Shown here one piece after another: positions 35,292 through 44,278 of a stretch of DNA of 64,000 nucleotides. The position numbers were made by a program, and so were the translations under genes. Under the pieces are notes generated by a model. It was not told the DNA's origin. It did not search any database and worked only from the letters and a program-made list of their open reading frames with translations. Origin of the DNA: Halorubrum lacusprofundi ATCC 49239 (GTDB taxonomy: Archaea; Halobacteriota; Halobacteria; Halobacteriales; Haloferacaceae); the NCBI RefSeq assembly GCF_000022205.1, contig NC_012029.1, positions 248,001 to 312,000 on the forward strand, in the 5' to 3' direction. Numbering within the stretch: the first letter of the stretch is position 1; every line of letters starts with the position of its first letter.

Positions 35292-36497
35292 TTACTCCTC
35301 GTCTTCCTCGTCCGGCCCGGTCGGCACGCCGCCGAGGTTCCCTTCGTCGTCGAACCGTTTGGCGCGCAGGAAGCGCGTCCGGTAGCGGTTCGCGCCCTCC
35401 TTCGTGTCGGCCTCGCGGATCTCGTCGATCCGGCCATCGGCGACCGCGTCGATGATCTCCTCGACCTGCTCCTTCTCGCTCGGCGTCAACTCGAACTCGT
35501 AGGTCCGGGGCTGTTCGCTTTCGAGGCGAGTCCACTTGCGGGCGGCCGAGACGACGACCGAGCAGGGCTCGCGGCAGGGGAAGACACCGTCGCCGCCGTC
35601 GACGTCGAGCTCCGTCTCGTCGTCGTACTGCCACTCCCGACGCTTCAGACACTGCGAGTCGTCACAGCACGCCTCCTCGACCCAGTCGACGTGCTCGTGG
35701 CCCTCGCCGCGGTCCCACGTCTTCACGACGCCGTAGATGCCGGACTGCCGCGCCATCGTCTCGCGCCAGTGGGTCACGTCGAGTTCGCCCTCGCGCTCGC
35801 GGTGCCAGTTGGCGACCGTCGCGGGGTAGATCGTCTCGACCGCCTCGTACGCGTCGCGCGGGCCGAGGTCGGGGAACACCCACCCGCCGGCCAGCGACGG
35901 CGCGGTCTTGAGGGGACGGTACCGCCCCTTCTCGTCGAGCGTCACGAGTTCGCGAGCGTCGAGGGGGTCGTCGTACGCGTCGAGCTCGTCAATCTGGACG
36001 CCCGCGTCGTCGGCGTGGCGCACGTCGTATCGACGCTCGCCGCGGTCGGTGACCGTGGCCGTAATCTTCAGCTCGCCCCACGCGCGTTCGATCCCCTCGT
36101 CGAGCGCGGCGTACCGGGTCGCCACCGTCGCGCCGTCGGCGTCCTCCAACCAGCGCAGGAACGCCCGGCGCGGGCCGAACTCGCCGACGACGCGCTCGAA
36201 GGCGTACCAGTCCGTCACCGCGGCGGCACGGTCGTCGAGCGCCTCGTGGAGGTCGCGCTCGGACAGTCCGGTCTGGCGGTCGCCGTTGGCGAGGACGTAC
36301 TCGTCAGGGGCGTCCTCGTCGCTCTCGTCGTCCCTGTCGCTCCCGGCGCCCCGCGCGACGCTGAACCCCTCGAAGTGGAGGGAGTCTCCGGGCTCGCGGT
36401 CGGCGAGCGCGTCGAGGACCGCGTCGAAGGCGTCGCTCGGGAGGTCGATGTCGGGGACTTCGGGTTCGTCGGCCGCGACGGCAGTGGCGTCGCTCAT
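35292..36497 (-). CDS. DR2241-type iron-sulfur protein next to cbiX
   Basis: A 401-residue acidic protein resembling the DR2241 family, whose members carry a stabilising domain and a [4Fe-4S]-binding domain (from memory). In the last third there are clustered cysteines: ACCDDSQC near residue 275, and PCREPC about 35 residues on, giving five candidate iron ligands. No membrane or signal segments. It starts 2 nt after the cbiX stop, so the two are co-transcribed and probably act together in corrin synthesis; an electron-transfer or tetrapyrrole-related role is inferred. Confidence 0.75.
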   Translation of the reverse strand: MSDATAVAADEPEVPDIDLPSDAFDAVLDALADREPGDSLHFEGFSVARGAGSDRDDESDEDAPDEYVLANGDRQTGLSERDLHEALDDRAAAVTDWYAFERVVGEFGPRRAFLRWLEDADGATVATRYAALDEGIERAWGELKITATVTDRGERRYDVRHADDAGVQIDELDAYDDPLDARELVTLDEKGRYRPLKTAPSLAGGWVFPDLGPRDAYEAVETIYPATVANWHREREGELDVTHWRETMARQSGIYGVVKTWDRGEGHEHVDWVEEACCDDSQCLKRREWQYDDETELDVDGGDGVFPCREPCSVVVSAARKWTRLESEQPRTYEFELTPSEKEQVEEIIDAVADGRIDEIREADTKEGANRYRTRFLRAKRFDDEGNLGGVPTGPDEEDEE

Positions 36498-36499
36498 TA

Positions 36500-37369
36500 T
36501 CAGTCCCCCGTGGCGACGCGGGTCGTCTCGCGCACGTCGTCGAGCGCGGTCCCGAGGTCGGCGCCGGCGTCGGCCGCGCGCTCGAGTATTACGTCGGCCA
36601 TCAGGGGTTCGGTGCCGACCGCGCCCGCGTACCAGATCCGGGTGCCGTCGACCTCAGTGGGCACATCGTACCCCTCTGTATGGTCCTCACAGAGTCCCAC
36701 GTCCTCCGGGATGTCCTCTTGGGTGTGGTAGCCGTCGGCGATAAAGAGCGGGACCAGAACCACGTCGTCGCTCTCGAAGAACTCGGGGAGGTCGTCGACC
36801 TCGGGATCTTCGTCCATGTAGAGCGCCTTCACCTCGTCGAAGCGGTCGCGCTCGGCGATCCGGTCGGCGTGGTACTGGACCGCTTTCGCCGAGTTCTCGT
36901 TGCGCTCGGTACCGTGGCCGACGACGGCGAGCCCGAACCCCTCGCCCACGTCGGAGTTGCCGGTGACCGACTCCGCGCGCCGGACGATCACGTCGGTCAT
37001 CGCGCGGTGGGTCCCCACTGGACCGCAGTAGTGGACCTCCCGGTCGATGTCTTCGGCGATGAGGGTGGCCTGATCGGCGGAGAGGCCGTCGGAGTTCCAC
37101 TCGGAAACGTCCCAGCCGTCGAGGCGGAGTTCGCGGGGAATCACCTGCTCGGTGAAGTAGCCCTCCGAGATGAACAGCGGGACGACGTAGATCTCGTCGC
37201 CCTCGACGGTGCGGAGCACTTCTCGGAAGTGCGGCTCCTCTTTCCAGAAACCGGTTTTCACCTCGTCGAAGGCCCCGGTCGCGCGGATCGTGTCCGCGTG
37301 GTCGTACGTCGGCGCGCTCGACCCCGGATTGAGGTGCGAGCCGTGTGCGACGATGACGAGCGACTGCAT
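36500..37369 (-). CDS. cbiX: Sirohydrochlorin cobaltochelatase CbiX
   Basis: Inserts cobalt into sirohydrochlorin at the start of anaerobic cobalamin synthesis. The 289-residue protein has two CbiX-like halves: the first starts SLVIVAHGSHLNPGS with the metal-binding histidine, followed by VVPLFISEGYFTEQVIP; the second has LAVVGHGTERN and VLVPLFIADGYHTQEDIP. This is the long, two-domain form. ATG 37369 is chosen over a GTG two codons upstream because a TATA-like TAAGAG (37391-37396, reverse) fits a leaderless start there. It is about 27 kb from the late cobalamin operon. Confidence 0.9.
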   Translation of the reverse strand: MQSLVIVAHGSHLNPGSSAPTYDHADTIRATGAFDEVKTGFWKEEPHFREVLRTVEGDEIYVVPLFISEGYFTEQVIPRELRLDGWDVSEWNSDGLSADQATLIAEDIDREVHYCGPVGTHRAMTDVIVRRAESVTGNSDVGEGFGLAVVGHGTERNENSAKAVQYHADRIAERDRFDEVKALYMDEDPEVDDLPEFFESDDVVLVPLFIADGYHTQEDIPEDVGLCEDHTEGYDVPTEVDGTRIWYAGAVGTEPLMADVILERAADAGADLGTALDDVRETTRVATGD

Positions 37370-37508
37370 ACACACGCTGGGGGCGCGCCGCTCTTAGGGA
37401 CTTCGGCATGTGCGAGGCCGCGGGAACGCGGCGCGCGTCGCGGGTAGCTGCCGGCGGTCACCGATCCCGACCGAAACCGCCATGCCGCCCCGCGCCGCAG
37501 ATCCGGCC

Positions 37509-38024
37509 ATGTCGCTCGCAGCCGAGACCCGCGAGGCGGCCCGGGCGCGTCCCTTCGTCCTCGATGCGCTCCGCGCCGGCGTCCTCAACCACAGCGCCGC
37601 CGCCGCGTGGCTGGCCGACGAGGCCGGCCTCGACGGCGACCCCGACGCGATCGCGACCGCGCTCCGCCGGTTTCGCGAGGAACTGTCCGACTACGCGACC
37701 GCCGACCGCGCGGCCAGCGTGTCGATGCGGAGCGGAGTGGGGGTCGTCGACGGCGACAGCCTCGAAGACGCCGACCCCCTCCTCCGCGTCGGTGGCGCAG
37801 CGGTCGTCCCGGAGGGTCGTGACACCGCGATTCTCGCAACTGGGACGGTCGACGCTGCGGCGCTCGCGGCGGTCCTCCGCCGGCTTGCGGCCGCCGACGT
37901 TGCGGTCGAGGCCGCGGGTGTCGCCGGGGAGACGCTCGTCGTCGTCGTGGGGCGGCGCGACGGCGCGATCGCGGTTCGGATCGCGGAGGCGTCGCTGGCG
38001 GTGGTGCCGAGCCAGGAGGACTGA
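37509..38024 (+). CDS. Small haloarchaeal protein (DUF7523-like) upstream of pheA
   Basis: A 171-residue protein, unknown function. The first 70 residues are helical (SLAAETREAARARPFVLDAL, then LNHSAAAAWLADEAG), reminiscent of a winged-helix region. The last 75 residues alternate beta and alpha (AAALAAVLRRLAAADVAVEA, then ETLVVVVGRRDGAIAVRI) in a way that suits an ACT-like ligand-binding fold. ATG 37509 is chosen; an in-frame ATG at 37482 is possible. It precedes prephenate dehydratase on the same strand, so amino-acid-responsive regulation is conceivable. Confidence 0.65.
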   Translation: MSLAAETREAARARPFVLDALRAGVLNHSAAAAWLADEAGLDGDPDAIATALRRFREELSDYATADRAASVSMRSGVGVVDGDSLEDADPLLRVGGAAVVPEGRDTAILATGTVDAAALAAVLRRLAAADVAVEAAGVAGETLVVVVGRRDGAIAVRIAEASLAVVPSQED

Positions 38025-38079
38025 CATTTCACTCCCACTACCCGCACGCTTTTCTAATGCCGTCTGATAGGTAGGGGCG

Positions 38080-38886
38080 ATGAACGCCGTCACGCTCGGT
38101 CCCGCCGGCACGTACTCGCACCGTGCGGCGCGGGCCGTCGCCGCCGAGGTGTCGTTCCGCGAGTCGGTCACCGCCATCGTCGACGCCGTCGCGGCCGGCG
38201 AGTTCGAGCGCGGGGTCGTCCCCATCGAAAACAGCATCGAGGGCTCCGTCACGGAGAGTCTCGACGCCTTGGCCGACTACGACGTCTCGGTCACCCGCGA
38301 GATCGTCACCCCGATCCGACACGCCCTCCTCGCGCAGGGACCGGAGTTCGAGGTCGTCGCCAGCCACTCGCAGGCGCTCGCGCAGTGTCGCAACTGGCTC
38401 GAAGAGCACTACCCGAACGCGGGACTCGAAGCGGTCGCGTCCACGGCTCGCGGGGTCGAGCGCGCCCGCGAGGACGCCCGGGTCGCCGGGATCGGGCATC
38501 CGGACAACGCCGGCGACGATCTGGAAATTCTCGCCGAAGACATCCAGGACCGCACCTCCAACGCGACTCGCTTCCTCGTCGTGGCGCCCGAGTCCGCACG
38601 GTCCGACGCCGGTGGGAAGACGACCCTGATCGTCTACCCGAACGCGAACTACCCCGGTCTGCTGCTGGAACTCTTGGAAGCGTTCGCCGACCGCAACCTC
38701 AACCTCTCGCGGATCGAGTCGCGCCCGAGCGGCGAGCGCCTCGGCGACTACCTGTTTCACTTCGACGTCGACGCCGGGCTCTACGAGGAGCACATGGCGA
38801 AGGCGGTCGAGGATGTCGAGGCGATCGCCGACAACGGCTGGGTGCGCGTGCTCGGGTCGTACGACACCGAACATGTGTTAGAATGA
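38080..38886 (+). CDS. pheA: Prephenate dehydratase
   Basis: Converts prephenate to phenylpyruvate in phenylalanine synthesis. The 268-residue protein starts with the family pattern AVTLGPAGTYSHRAA; the segment VPIENSIEGSVTESLD (about 48-63) and TSNATRFLVVAPE (about 163-175) are further catalytic-domain signatures. A C-terminal ACT domain (about 180-265) carries NLNLSRIESRPSG, the phenylalanine-binding ESRP motif, so feedback inhibition is expected. No chorismate mutase domain is fused. Confidence 0.94.
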   Translation: MNAVTLGPAGTYSHRAARAVAAEVSFRESVTAIVDAVAAGEFERGVVPIENSIEGSVTESLDALADYDVSVTREIVTPIRHALLAQGPEFEVVASHSQALAQCRNWLEEHYPNAGLEAVASTARGVERAREDARVAGIGHPDNAGDDLEILAEDIQDRTSNATRFLVVAPESARSDAGGKTTLIVYPNANYPGLLLELLEAFADRNLNLSRIESRPSGERLGDYLFHFDVDAGLYEEHMAKAVEDVEAIADNGWVRVLGSYDTEHVLE

Positions 38887-39159
38887 CACTCACCTCGGCG
38901 ACACCGCAAGGAGCGACCAACGTGAGTGACTGAGGCGCGTGGTTCGAGAGAGCGAAGCTCTCTCGGTATCGCCGGAAATCGGAAACTTCCGGCTAGCAGT
39001 CAGAATCCGACGGATTCTGACGATATCACGAGACGCCAAAGGCGTCTCGAACGAAGGACACCTCAGCGGCGCTTCTCACCGCGTCGCCAGTCGCGATCGC
39101 TTATAAATAGACGATCGCGTCGTCACCCGATTGAGACCTGATCGAACGCCGACACGCGT
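38887..39159. other. 273-nt gap between convergent pheA and lhr, filled with perfect hairpins
   Basis: No gene with a credible composition is seen. It holds four consecutive perfect inverted repeats (38945-39049, listed separately), plus a further 7-bp pair CACTCAC/GTGAGTG at 38887-38893 and 38922-38928. The remainder to 39159 is ordinary spacer with a small AT-rich run (CTTATAAATAGACG, about 39100-39113). Confidence 0.7.
38945..39049. repeat. Row of four perfect short hairpins
   Basis: Hairpin 1, 38945-38965: 9-bp stem CGAGAGAGC, loop GAA. Hairpin 2, 38971-38993: 7-bp stem GCCGGAA, loop of 9. Hairpin 3, 38999-39021: 10-bp stem GTCAGAATCC, loop GAC. Hairpin 4, 39029-39049: 9-bp stem CGAGACGCC, loop AAA. 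The stems differ in sequence but are evenly spaced (starts 26, 28 and 30 nt apart). No T-run follows. Confidence 0.85.
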
Positions 39160-42078
39160 CTAGTCCCAGAACGACTGCGTCCGCGCGTACTCCCGCTCCT
39201 GTCGGAGCACGTCGCGGTAGAACTCGTCTTCGTCCTCGCGCAGCTTGTTGATGATCCGCGCGGCGTTGTGCGGGCCGACGCCGCGCGCCGCCAGCGCGAT
39301 CACCGCGCGCTTCCCGTGGGTCTGGACGAGGCTTGCGGCGCGGTGGGCGCGCTTCGTGCGCCGCTCCTGCTCCTCGTCCTTCTCAGTCGCCCGGACCGCC
39401 GTGACCGTCTCCTCGTCCCACGGGTTCAACGTGGCGACGCGCGTCGAGCCGCAGTCGGGGCACTTCGGCTGGTCGGGGACGCGCCGCACCTTTGTCGTTC
39501 GCTTCCAGTCGGCACAGTGGAGACAGAAGAGGATGACCCGGTCGTTCCGGATGCGCTCGCGGATCGTCTCGATCACGTCGGCGTCGGCGTTTTCGGGAAC
39601 GAGGAACTCCGTCCCAGACGATCGGCCGGCGATCCCCAGCGGCGTGCGTTCGCGGGCGATCGCGAGATCGATCGACCCGTCCTGCACGTCCTCCAACAGC
39701 TCCGCCGTCTCTCCGACCGCGAGGTCGGCGTGGAACACCTCGCGGAGCGCCTCGTCGTAGACGGGCGTTCCCTCCAGCGCCGCGAGCAGGCGGTCACCGC
39801 CGAACCGGCCTCTCCCCTCGCGGTAGCGCTTGATCGAACCGAACTTCGCGGCGACCTGCGCGAGCGTGAACTTGAGCGCGTCGGAGTTTTTTAAGGCGAG
39901 TTCGAGGTACGCCTCCAACCGGTCGGGGTCGGTCGTCTCCAACACCTCGCGGAAGGTGCCGGGACCGACGCCGTGAGGCACCTCGAACTCGATCCGGTAC
40001 GGGTCCACGTCCATCCCGATCGACGAGCCCGCGCGCTGGCCCACGAGCGCCGCGAGCAGGCGCGCGAGCGTCTCGTTGACTTCGTGGCCGAAGGCGGCGT
40101 TGACCGCGACGGTGCGAGCGCTCCCCTCGATCACGATCCGACGATCTGTGGGGACCGGGTGGTCGGCGTCGACGTGGTCGACGACGGGCTTCAACGCGGT
40201 CGCGATCGTTCTTTCGTCAGCGGGGTACCGCTCGGCGAGGTCGCCCGCGACCGCCTCGGGCGTCGACCCCGCCGCGAGCGCCTCGGCGGCCTCGCCGCGA
40301 ATCCGCCCGACCTCCTCCGCAACGGGCTTCGGGACCGGAATCTCCCGCCCGATCCACGAGGGCACCTCGCCGGCGGGGTCGGCGATGGGCGTGACGTTCA
40401 CGCGCTCCTCCTCCTCGTCGACCTCGGTGATCCGCCACATCTCGCCGCGCTGGATGAACGTCTCGCCCGGCCCGGCGAAGTTGACGACGAACCGCTCGTC
40501 GAGGGTGCCGATACCCCGACGCGAGGACATATCGTACACCTCGTAGGTTGACTCGTCGGGGATCATCGAGAGGTTCGCGTAGAAGTACTGCCACGTGCCG
40601 CCCGACTTTTCGAGCGTGTCCGACGCCTCGTCGAGCCACAGCAGATGGTTGCCGTCCAGTTCGCGGACGATCTCCTGGAACGTCTCCTCGGCGAGGTCTC
40701 GGAAGGGATACGCGCTCGTGACGATCTGGTACGCCTCGCGGGCGTGTACGTCGCCCTCGTCCATCACGACCCCGACGATCTGGTTCGCGACCGTATCGAG
40801 GCTGCCGTGGTGGATCGCGGCCGGCTCCACGAGTTCGGCGCCGGCGCGTCGCGCGATCGCGAGCGCTTCGAGGGTGTCGTCGCCGCCCTGCGTCACGACG
40901 GTGCCCTCGGAGACCAGATCGCGGCGGTGTCCGGCGCGCCCGACCCGTTGGAGTAGGCGGGCAACCTCGCGCGGACTCCCGTACTGCACCACGTGGTCGA
41001 CGCGCCCCACGTCGATGCCGAGTTCCATCGAGGAGGTGCAGACGAGGCCGTCGAGCTCGCCCGACTTGAACCGGTCCTCAACGTCGATCCGCACGTCCTT
41101 CGAGAGCGAGCCGTGGTGGACCTCGATCTCAGTGGGATCGTCGATACTTCCCGCCTTCTCCTCCCGCTCCGCGAGCGTCTTGAACCGCGAGCCGAGTGCC
41201 TCGGCTGTCTGCCGCGTGTTGACGAAGATCAGCGTCGACTCGTGGTCGGCGACGATCTCGCGGATCGTCCGGACGTGACTCGCGGTTGTCTCGTCGACCG
41301 CCAGCTCCCCGGCGAGGGTCGTGTCGCGGTCCGTAATCGGCGGGTCGAGCACGCGCACGTCGGTCCGGGTCCCGGCCGCGACCTCGACTATCTCGAACTC
41401 CCGGTCGCCGGGATGGTCGGGGTCGCGCTTGCCGCTCCCGACGAGGAACTTCCCGACCTCCTCGGGGGTCCCCACGGTCGCGGAGAGCCCGATCCGCTGG
41501 AACGGCCCCGCCACGCGCCGGAGGCGTTCGAGTCCGACCGTAAGCTGGGCACCGCGCTTCGCCGAGGCGAGCTCGTGAACCTCGTCTATCACGACGTGCG
41601 CGACGTCTTCGAGGGCGACCCGCATCTTCGAGCCCGTCAAGATCGCTTGGAGGCTCTCCGGTGTCGTGATCAGCACGTCCGGCGGGTCGTCGGCCTGCTT
41701 GCTCCGCTCGTATCGCGTGGTGTCGCCGTGGCGCACCGCGACCTCGACGCCGAGCCGGTCGCCCCACCACTCCAATCGGTCCATCATGTCGCGGTTGAGC
41801 GCCCGGAGAGGCGTGATGTAGAGCGCGGAGATGCCCGAGCGAGGCTGGTCGCCGGGCGCGTCGCGGGCGTCGACGATGGCGTCGAAGACGGGGAGCATCG
41901 CCGTCTCCGTCTTCCCGGTGCCCGTCGGGGCGAGGACGAGGGCGTTCTTCCCGTCGGCCAGCGGCGGGATCGCTTCGCGCTGCGGCTCCGTCGGCGTCGA
42001 GAACCCCTGCTCGGAGAGCGCCGTGCGGAGTTCGCTCCCGAGGTGGGCGAAGGCGTCCATGCCCGACAGTTCCGCCAT
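39160..42078 (-). CDS. Large Lhr-type ATP-dependent helicase
   Basis: A 972-residue superfamily 2 helicase. Walker A (PTGTGKTET) is at 51-59, the DEVH box at 165-168, then the SAT motif LSATVGTPE and the second RecA-like domain with VCTSSMELGIDVGRVD and QRVGRAGHR. The long C-terminal part matches the Lhr-core layout. Near residues 850-890 two CxxC pairs (CLHCADWK and KCPDCGST) form a zinc site. Lhr proteins unwind DNA or RNA:DNA hybrids in repair; the exact task here is inferred. The start ATG at 42078 has a possible TATA (CCTTAATC, reverse, 42109-42116). Confidence 0.88.
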   Translation of the reverse strand: MAELSGMDAFAHLGSELRTALSEQGFSTPTEPQREAIPPLADGKNALVLAPTGTGKTETAMLPVFDAIVDARDAPGDQPRSGISALYITPLRALNRDMMDRLEWWGDRLGVEVAVRHGDTTRYERSKQADDPPDVLITTPESLQAILTGSKMRVALEDVAHVVIDEVHELASAKRGAQLTVGLERLRRVAGPFQRIGLSATVGTPEEVGKFLVGSGKRDPDHPGDREFEIVEVAAGTRTDVRVLDPPITDRDTTLAGELAVDETTASHVRTIREIVADHESTLIFVNTRQTAEALGSRFKTLAEREEKAGSIDDPTEIEVHHGSLSKDVRIDVEDRFKSGELDGLVCTSSMELGIDVGRVDHVVQYGSPREVARLLQRVGRAGHRRDLVSEGTVVTQGGDDTLEALAIARRAGAELVEPAAIHHGSLDTVANQIVGVVMDEGDVHAREAYQIVTSAYPFRDLAEETFQEIVRELDGNHLLWLDEASDTLEKSGGTWQYFYANLSMIPDESTYEVYDMSSRRGIGTLDERFVVNFAGPGETFIQRGEMWRITEVDEEEERVNVTPIADPAGEVPSWIGREIPVPKPVAEEVGRIRGEAAEALAAGSTPEAVAGDLAERYPADERTIATALKPVVDHVDADHPVPTDRRIVIEGSARTVAVNAAFGHEVNETLARLLAALVGQRAGSSIGMDVDPYRIEFEVPHGVGPGTFREVLETTDPDRLEAYLELALKNSDALKFTLAQVAAKFGSIKRYREGRGRFGGDRLLAALEGTPVYDEALREVFHADLAVGETAELLEDVQDGSIDLAIARERTPLGIAGRSSGTEFLVPENADADVIETIRERIRNDRVILFCLHCADWKRTTKVRRVPDQPKCPDCGSTRVATLNPWDEETVTAVRATEKDEEQERRTKRAHRAASLVQTHGKRAVIALAARGVGPHNAARIINKLREDEDEFYRDVLRQEREYARTQSFWD

Positions 42079-42164
42079 TACGTGATCGTTGGATGTTGGG
42101 CGCTCAGCCGATTAAGGTCGTCGCTGCACGAGGTGCGCGTATGAAAACCGCCGGCGACAGTCGC

Positions 42165-42611
42165 CTACTGTTCCAGTTCCGCGAACACGGTGTCGACCAT
42201 CTCGCCGGTGTCGGCGATGATCGCGTCCATCTCCTCGTCGTCGGTCGGGAGCCCGAGCAGCCTTGCGATCTTCATGATCGAGACGTGATAGACGACCTGT
42301 TCGTTCGGCGACTCCTGGCGGATGACCATGTTACACGGGAACAGGGCACCGATCCGGCCGTCGGTCGCGTCGAGCGCGCGGTCGGCCATCGCGGGGTTAC
42401 AGGCGCCGAGGACGTAGTAGGGGTCGCGGTCGGCGTCGACTTTCTCGTTAAGCATCTCGGACGGGGAGAACTCGACCGGGATCCCGAAACCGGCGTCGAG
42501 ACACACCTTGCGGACGCGCTCGATCGCCGACTCGTGATCGGTTTCGAGCGTCGTCTGCGTCTCGCCGTACTCCTCGGGGTCGAGATCGTGCGGATCGAAC
42601 GGGATCGACAT
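42165..42611 (-). CDS. DUF302 family protein
   Basis: A 148-residue protein. The segment HESAIERVRKVCLDAGFGIP followed by the YVLGACNPAMADRALD pattern and ALFPCNMVIRQ is the DUF302 signature; the conserved cysteine of ACNP and that of FPCN may bind metal or sulfur. Cytoplasmic, no signal. Members often occur near redox or sulfur genes, but the neighbours here give no clue. A homopolymeric A-run (42636-42641) upstream can serve as its TATA region. Confidence 0.85.
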   Translation of the reverse strand: MSIPFDPHDLDPEEYGETQTTLETDHESAIERVRKVCLDAGFGIPVEFSPSEMLNEKVDADRDPYYVLGACNPAMADRALDATDGRIGALFPCNMVIRQESPNEQVVYHVSIMKIARLLGLPTDDEEMDAIIADTGEMVDTVFAELEQ

Positions 42612-42733
42612 ACTTCGGGTTCGCGTCGCCCGGACAAAAAACTCGCGACGGCAGAGAGACGGAGCGCCAGAGAGTCGAAACGGAGGGGGACGAAAGAGAC
42701 GGCGGAGAGCGGACCGAAACCGAACCGGGACAG

Positions 42734-43030
42734 TTACTCGGTCGCGACCGGACCGCGCCCGACGAGCTCCTCGACCTCGGCCACGAACTCGCTCCGGCTC
42801 TCGAACAGCGGGACCGACGACTCCGCGAGCACGTCGTCGAGTTCGCGGGCGCCCTCCGGCGTGCGGATCGTCGCGTCGCCCTCCTGAGCGCGCAGGTCGC
42901 TGCGCTTCGCGGGCCACGTGAGTCGGGACGCGACGCGGGCGATCGGCTCGCCCGCCACGTCCGGCCCCTCGCCCAGCTCGACGGCCGGCTCTTCCGGCTC
43001 CTCCGCCTCGGCCTCGTCGTTGTCGCTCAT
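42734..43030 (-). CDS. Small acidic haloarchaeal protein (DUF5789-like)
   Basis: A 98-residue protein with a 30-residue acidic, disordered start and a compact second half (PIARVASRLTWPAKRSDLRA, then TIRTPEGARELDDVL) resembling what I recall as DUF5789. No cysteines, no membrane segments. Function unknown. It is separated from its neighbours by 122 nt and 58 nt. Confidence 0.7.
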   Translation of the reverse strand: MSDNDEAEAEEPEEPAVELGEGPDVAGEPIARVASRLTWPAKRSDLRAQEGDATIRTPEGARELDDVLAESSVPLFESRSEFVAEVEELVGRGPVATE

Positions 43031-43088
43031 GCCCCGCGCTTTCGCTCCGTCGACACTAATGGTTTCGATGCGAACCGGGGGTTTCTCC

Positions 43089-44255
43089 TCACCGCCAGCC
43101 GCGGTCGGTGTCGTTCAGCCGCTCACACCCGTCCTCGGTGACGACGACGAGGTCCTCGATCCGACAGCCGAACCGCCCGTCGAGGTAGATCCCCGGCTCC
43201 ACCGAGAACACCATCCCCGGCTCCAGTTCCCGGTCGTTGCCGGCCACGATGTACGGCTCCTCGTGGACGTCGAGCCCGACCCCGTGGCCGGTGCGGTGGA
43301 AGAACGCGTCGCCGTACCCGGCGTCCTCGATGACATCGCGGGCGGCCCGATCGATCGCCTCGGCGGCGACGCCCGGTTCGACCGCCTCGACCGCGGCGGC
43401 CTGCGCCGCCCTGACGGTCTCGTGGACACGCTCGTACTCGGCGGGCGGCTCGCCGTCGAAGACGAGCGTCCGCGTCTGATCCGAGGGGTAGCCGTCGACT
43501 CGGGTGCCAAAGTCGAGTACGACCGGCTCGCCCGCCCGGATCTCGCGGTCGCCACAGCCGTGGTGGGGCTTCGCCCCGTTCGGCCCCGACCCGACGATCG
43601 TCTCGAAGGAGGTTCCCTCGCCGCCGTGGGCGGCCAGTCGGTCCGCGATCCAGTCGGTGAGGTCGCGTTCGGTCATCCCGACCGCGTCCGCGCCGAGATC
43701 GCGGAGGTCCCGGACCGTCTCGTCGGCGGCCGCCGCGGCGGCGCGCATCGCGTCCAACTCGGCCTCGTCCTTCCGCACGCGGAGGTCGGCGAGCGCCTCG
43801 CTCGCGAGTCCCCACTCCGCGTCGGGCGCGGCGGCCCGGAGGTCCTGCGTGAACGTCGCCCACATCGTGTCGTCGACGAGGAGCCGCCCTTCGCTGAGTC
43901 CGAGGTCGCCGAGGAGGTCCTGGACGGCGGCGGTCGGGTCGTCGCCGTCGGCCCACGTCCGCACCGCACCGACCGTGGTCTCCTCCTTGACCTGCGTCTC
44001 GTAGAGGGCCGGCACGAGGAGGGCCGGCACGAGGAGGGTCGGTTCGGCGGCGGTCTGGTCGCCACCGTCGGGGGTGTCAGAGCTCCGATCGGCCGCCGGC
44101 ACGACGAGCAGGAGGTGTCGCTCGCCCGGCTCCTCGGCGAAGCCGGTGAGGTACTGGAGGTTCCGACTGGGGAAACAGACGAGCCCGTCGGCGCCGGTCT
44201 CCCGGAGCCGCGCCGCCGCGCGCTCGCGCCGTTCCGCGTGGACGTCTTCGGTCAC
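43089..44255 (-). CDS. Xaa-Pro peptidase (M24 family)
   Basis: A 388-residue metallopeptidase of the creatinase/prolidase group. The N-terminal domain starts RRERAAARLRETGADGLVCF; the catalytic 'pita-bread' domain has the five metal ligands in VVLDFGT, YPSDQTRT, HRTGHGVGLDVHE, VFSVEPGIY and CRIEDLVVV. It likely cleaves X-Pro dipeptides in the cytoplasm. A 15-bp duplication in the DNA gives the peptide LLVPALLVPAL near residue 75. The ATG at 44255 is supported by the TATA-like CTTATAAG (44279-44286). Confidence 0.9.
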   Translation of the reverse strand: MTEDVHAERRERAAARLRETGADGLVCFPSRNLQYLTGFAEEPGERHLLLVVPAADRSSDTPDGGDQTAAEPTLLVPALLVPALYETQVKEETTVGAVRTWADGDDPTAAVQDLLGDLGLSEGRLLVDDTMWATFTQDLRAAAPDAEWGLASEALADLRVRKDEAELDAMRAAAAAADETVRDLRDLGADAVGMTERDLTDWIADRLAAHGGEGTSFETIVGSGPNGAKPHHGCGDREIRAGEPVVLDFGTRVDGYPSDQTRTLVFDGEPPAEYERVHETVRAAQAAAVEAVEPGVAAEAIDRAARDVIEDAGYGDAFFHRTGHGVGLDVHEEPYIVAGNDRELEPGMVFSVEPGIYLDGRFGCRIEDLVVVTEDGCERLNDTDRGWR

Positions 44256-44278
44256 GCTTGAGCTCGGGCCGGCGATCG

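Noticed and set aside
38926-39141. 71-codon open frame across the hairpin row
   Set aside because: The product is a very basic Arg/Ser-rich peptide produced by the inverted repeats; no start signal is seen.
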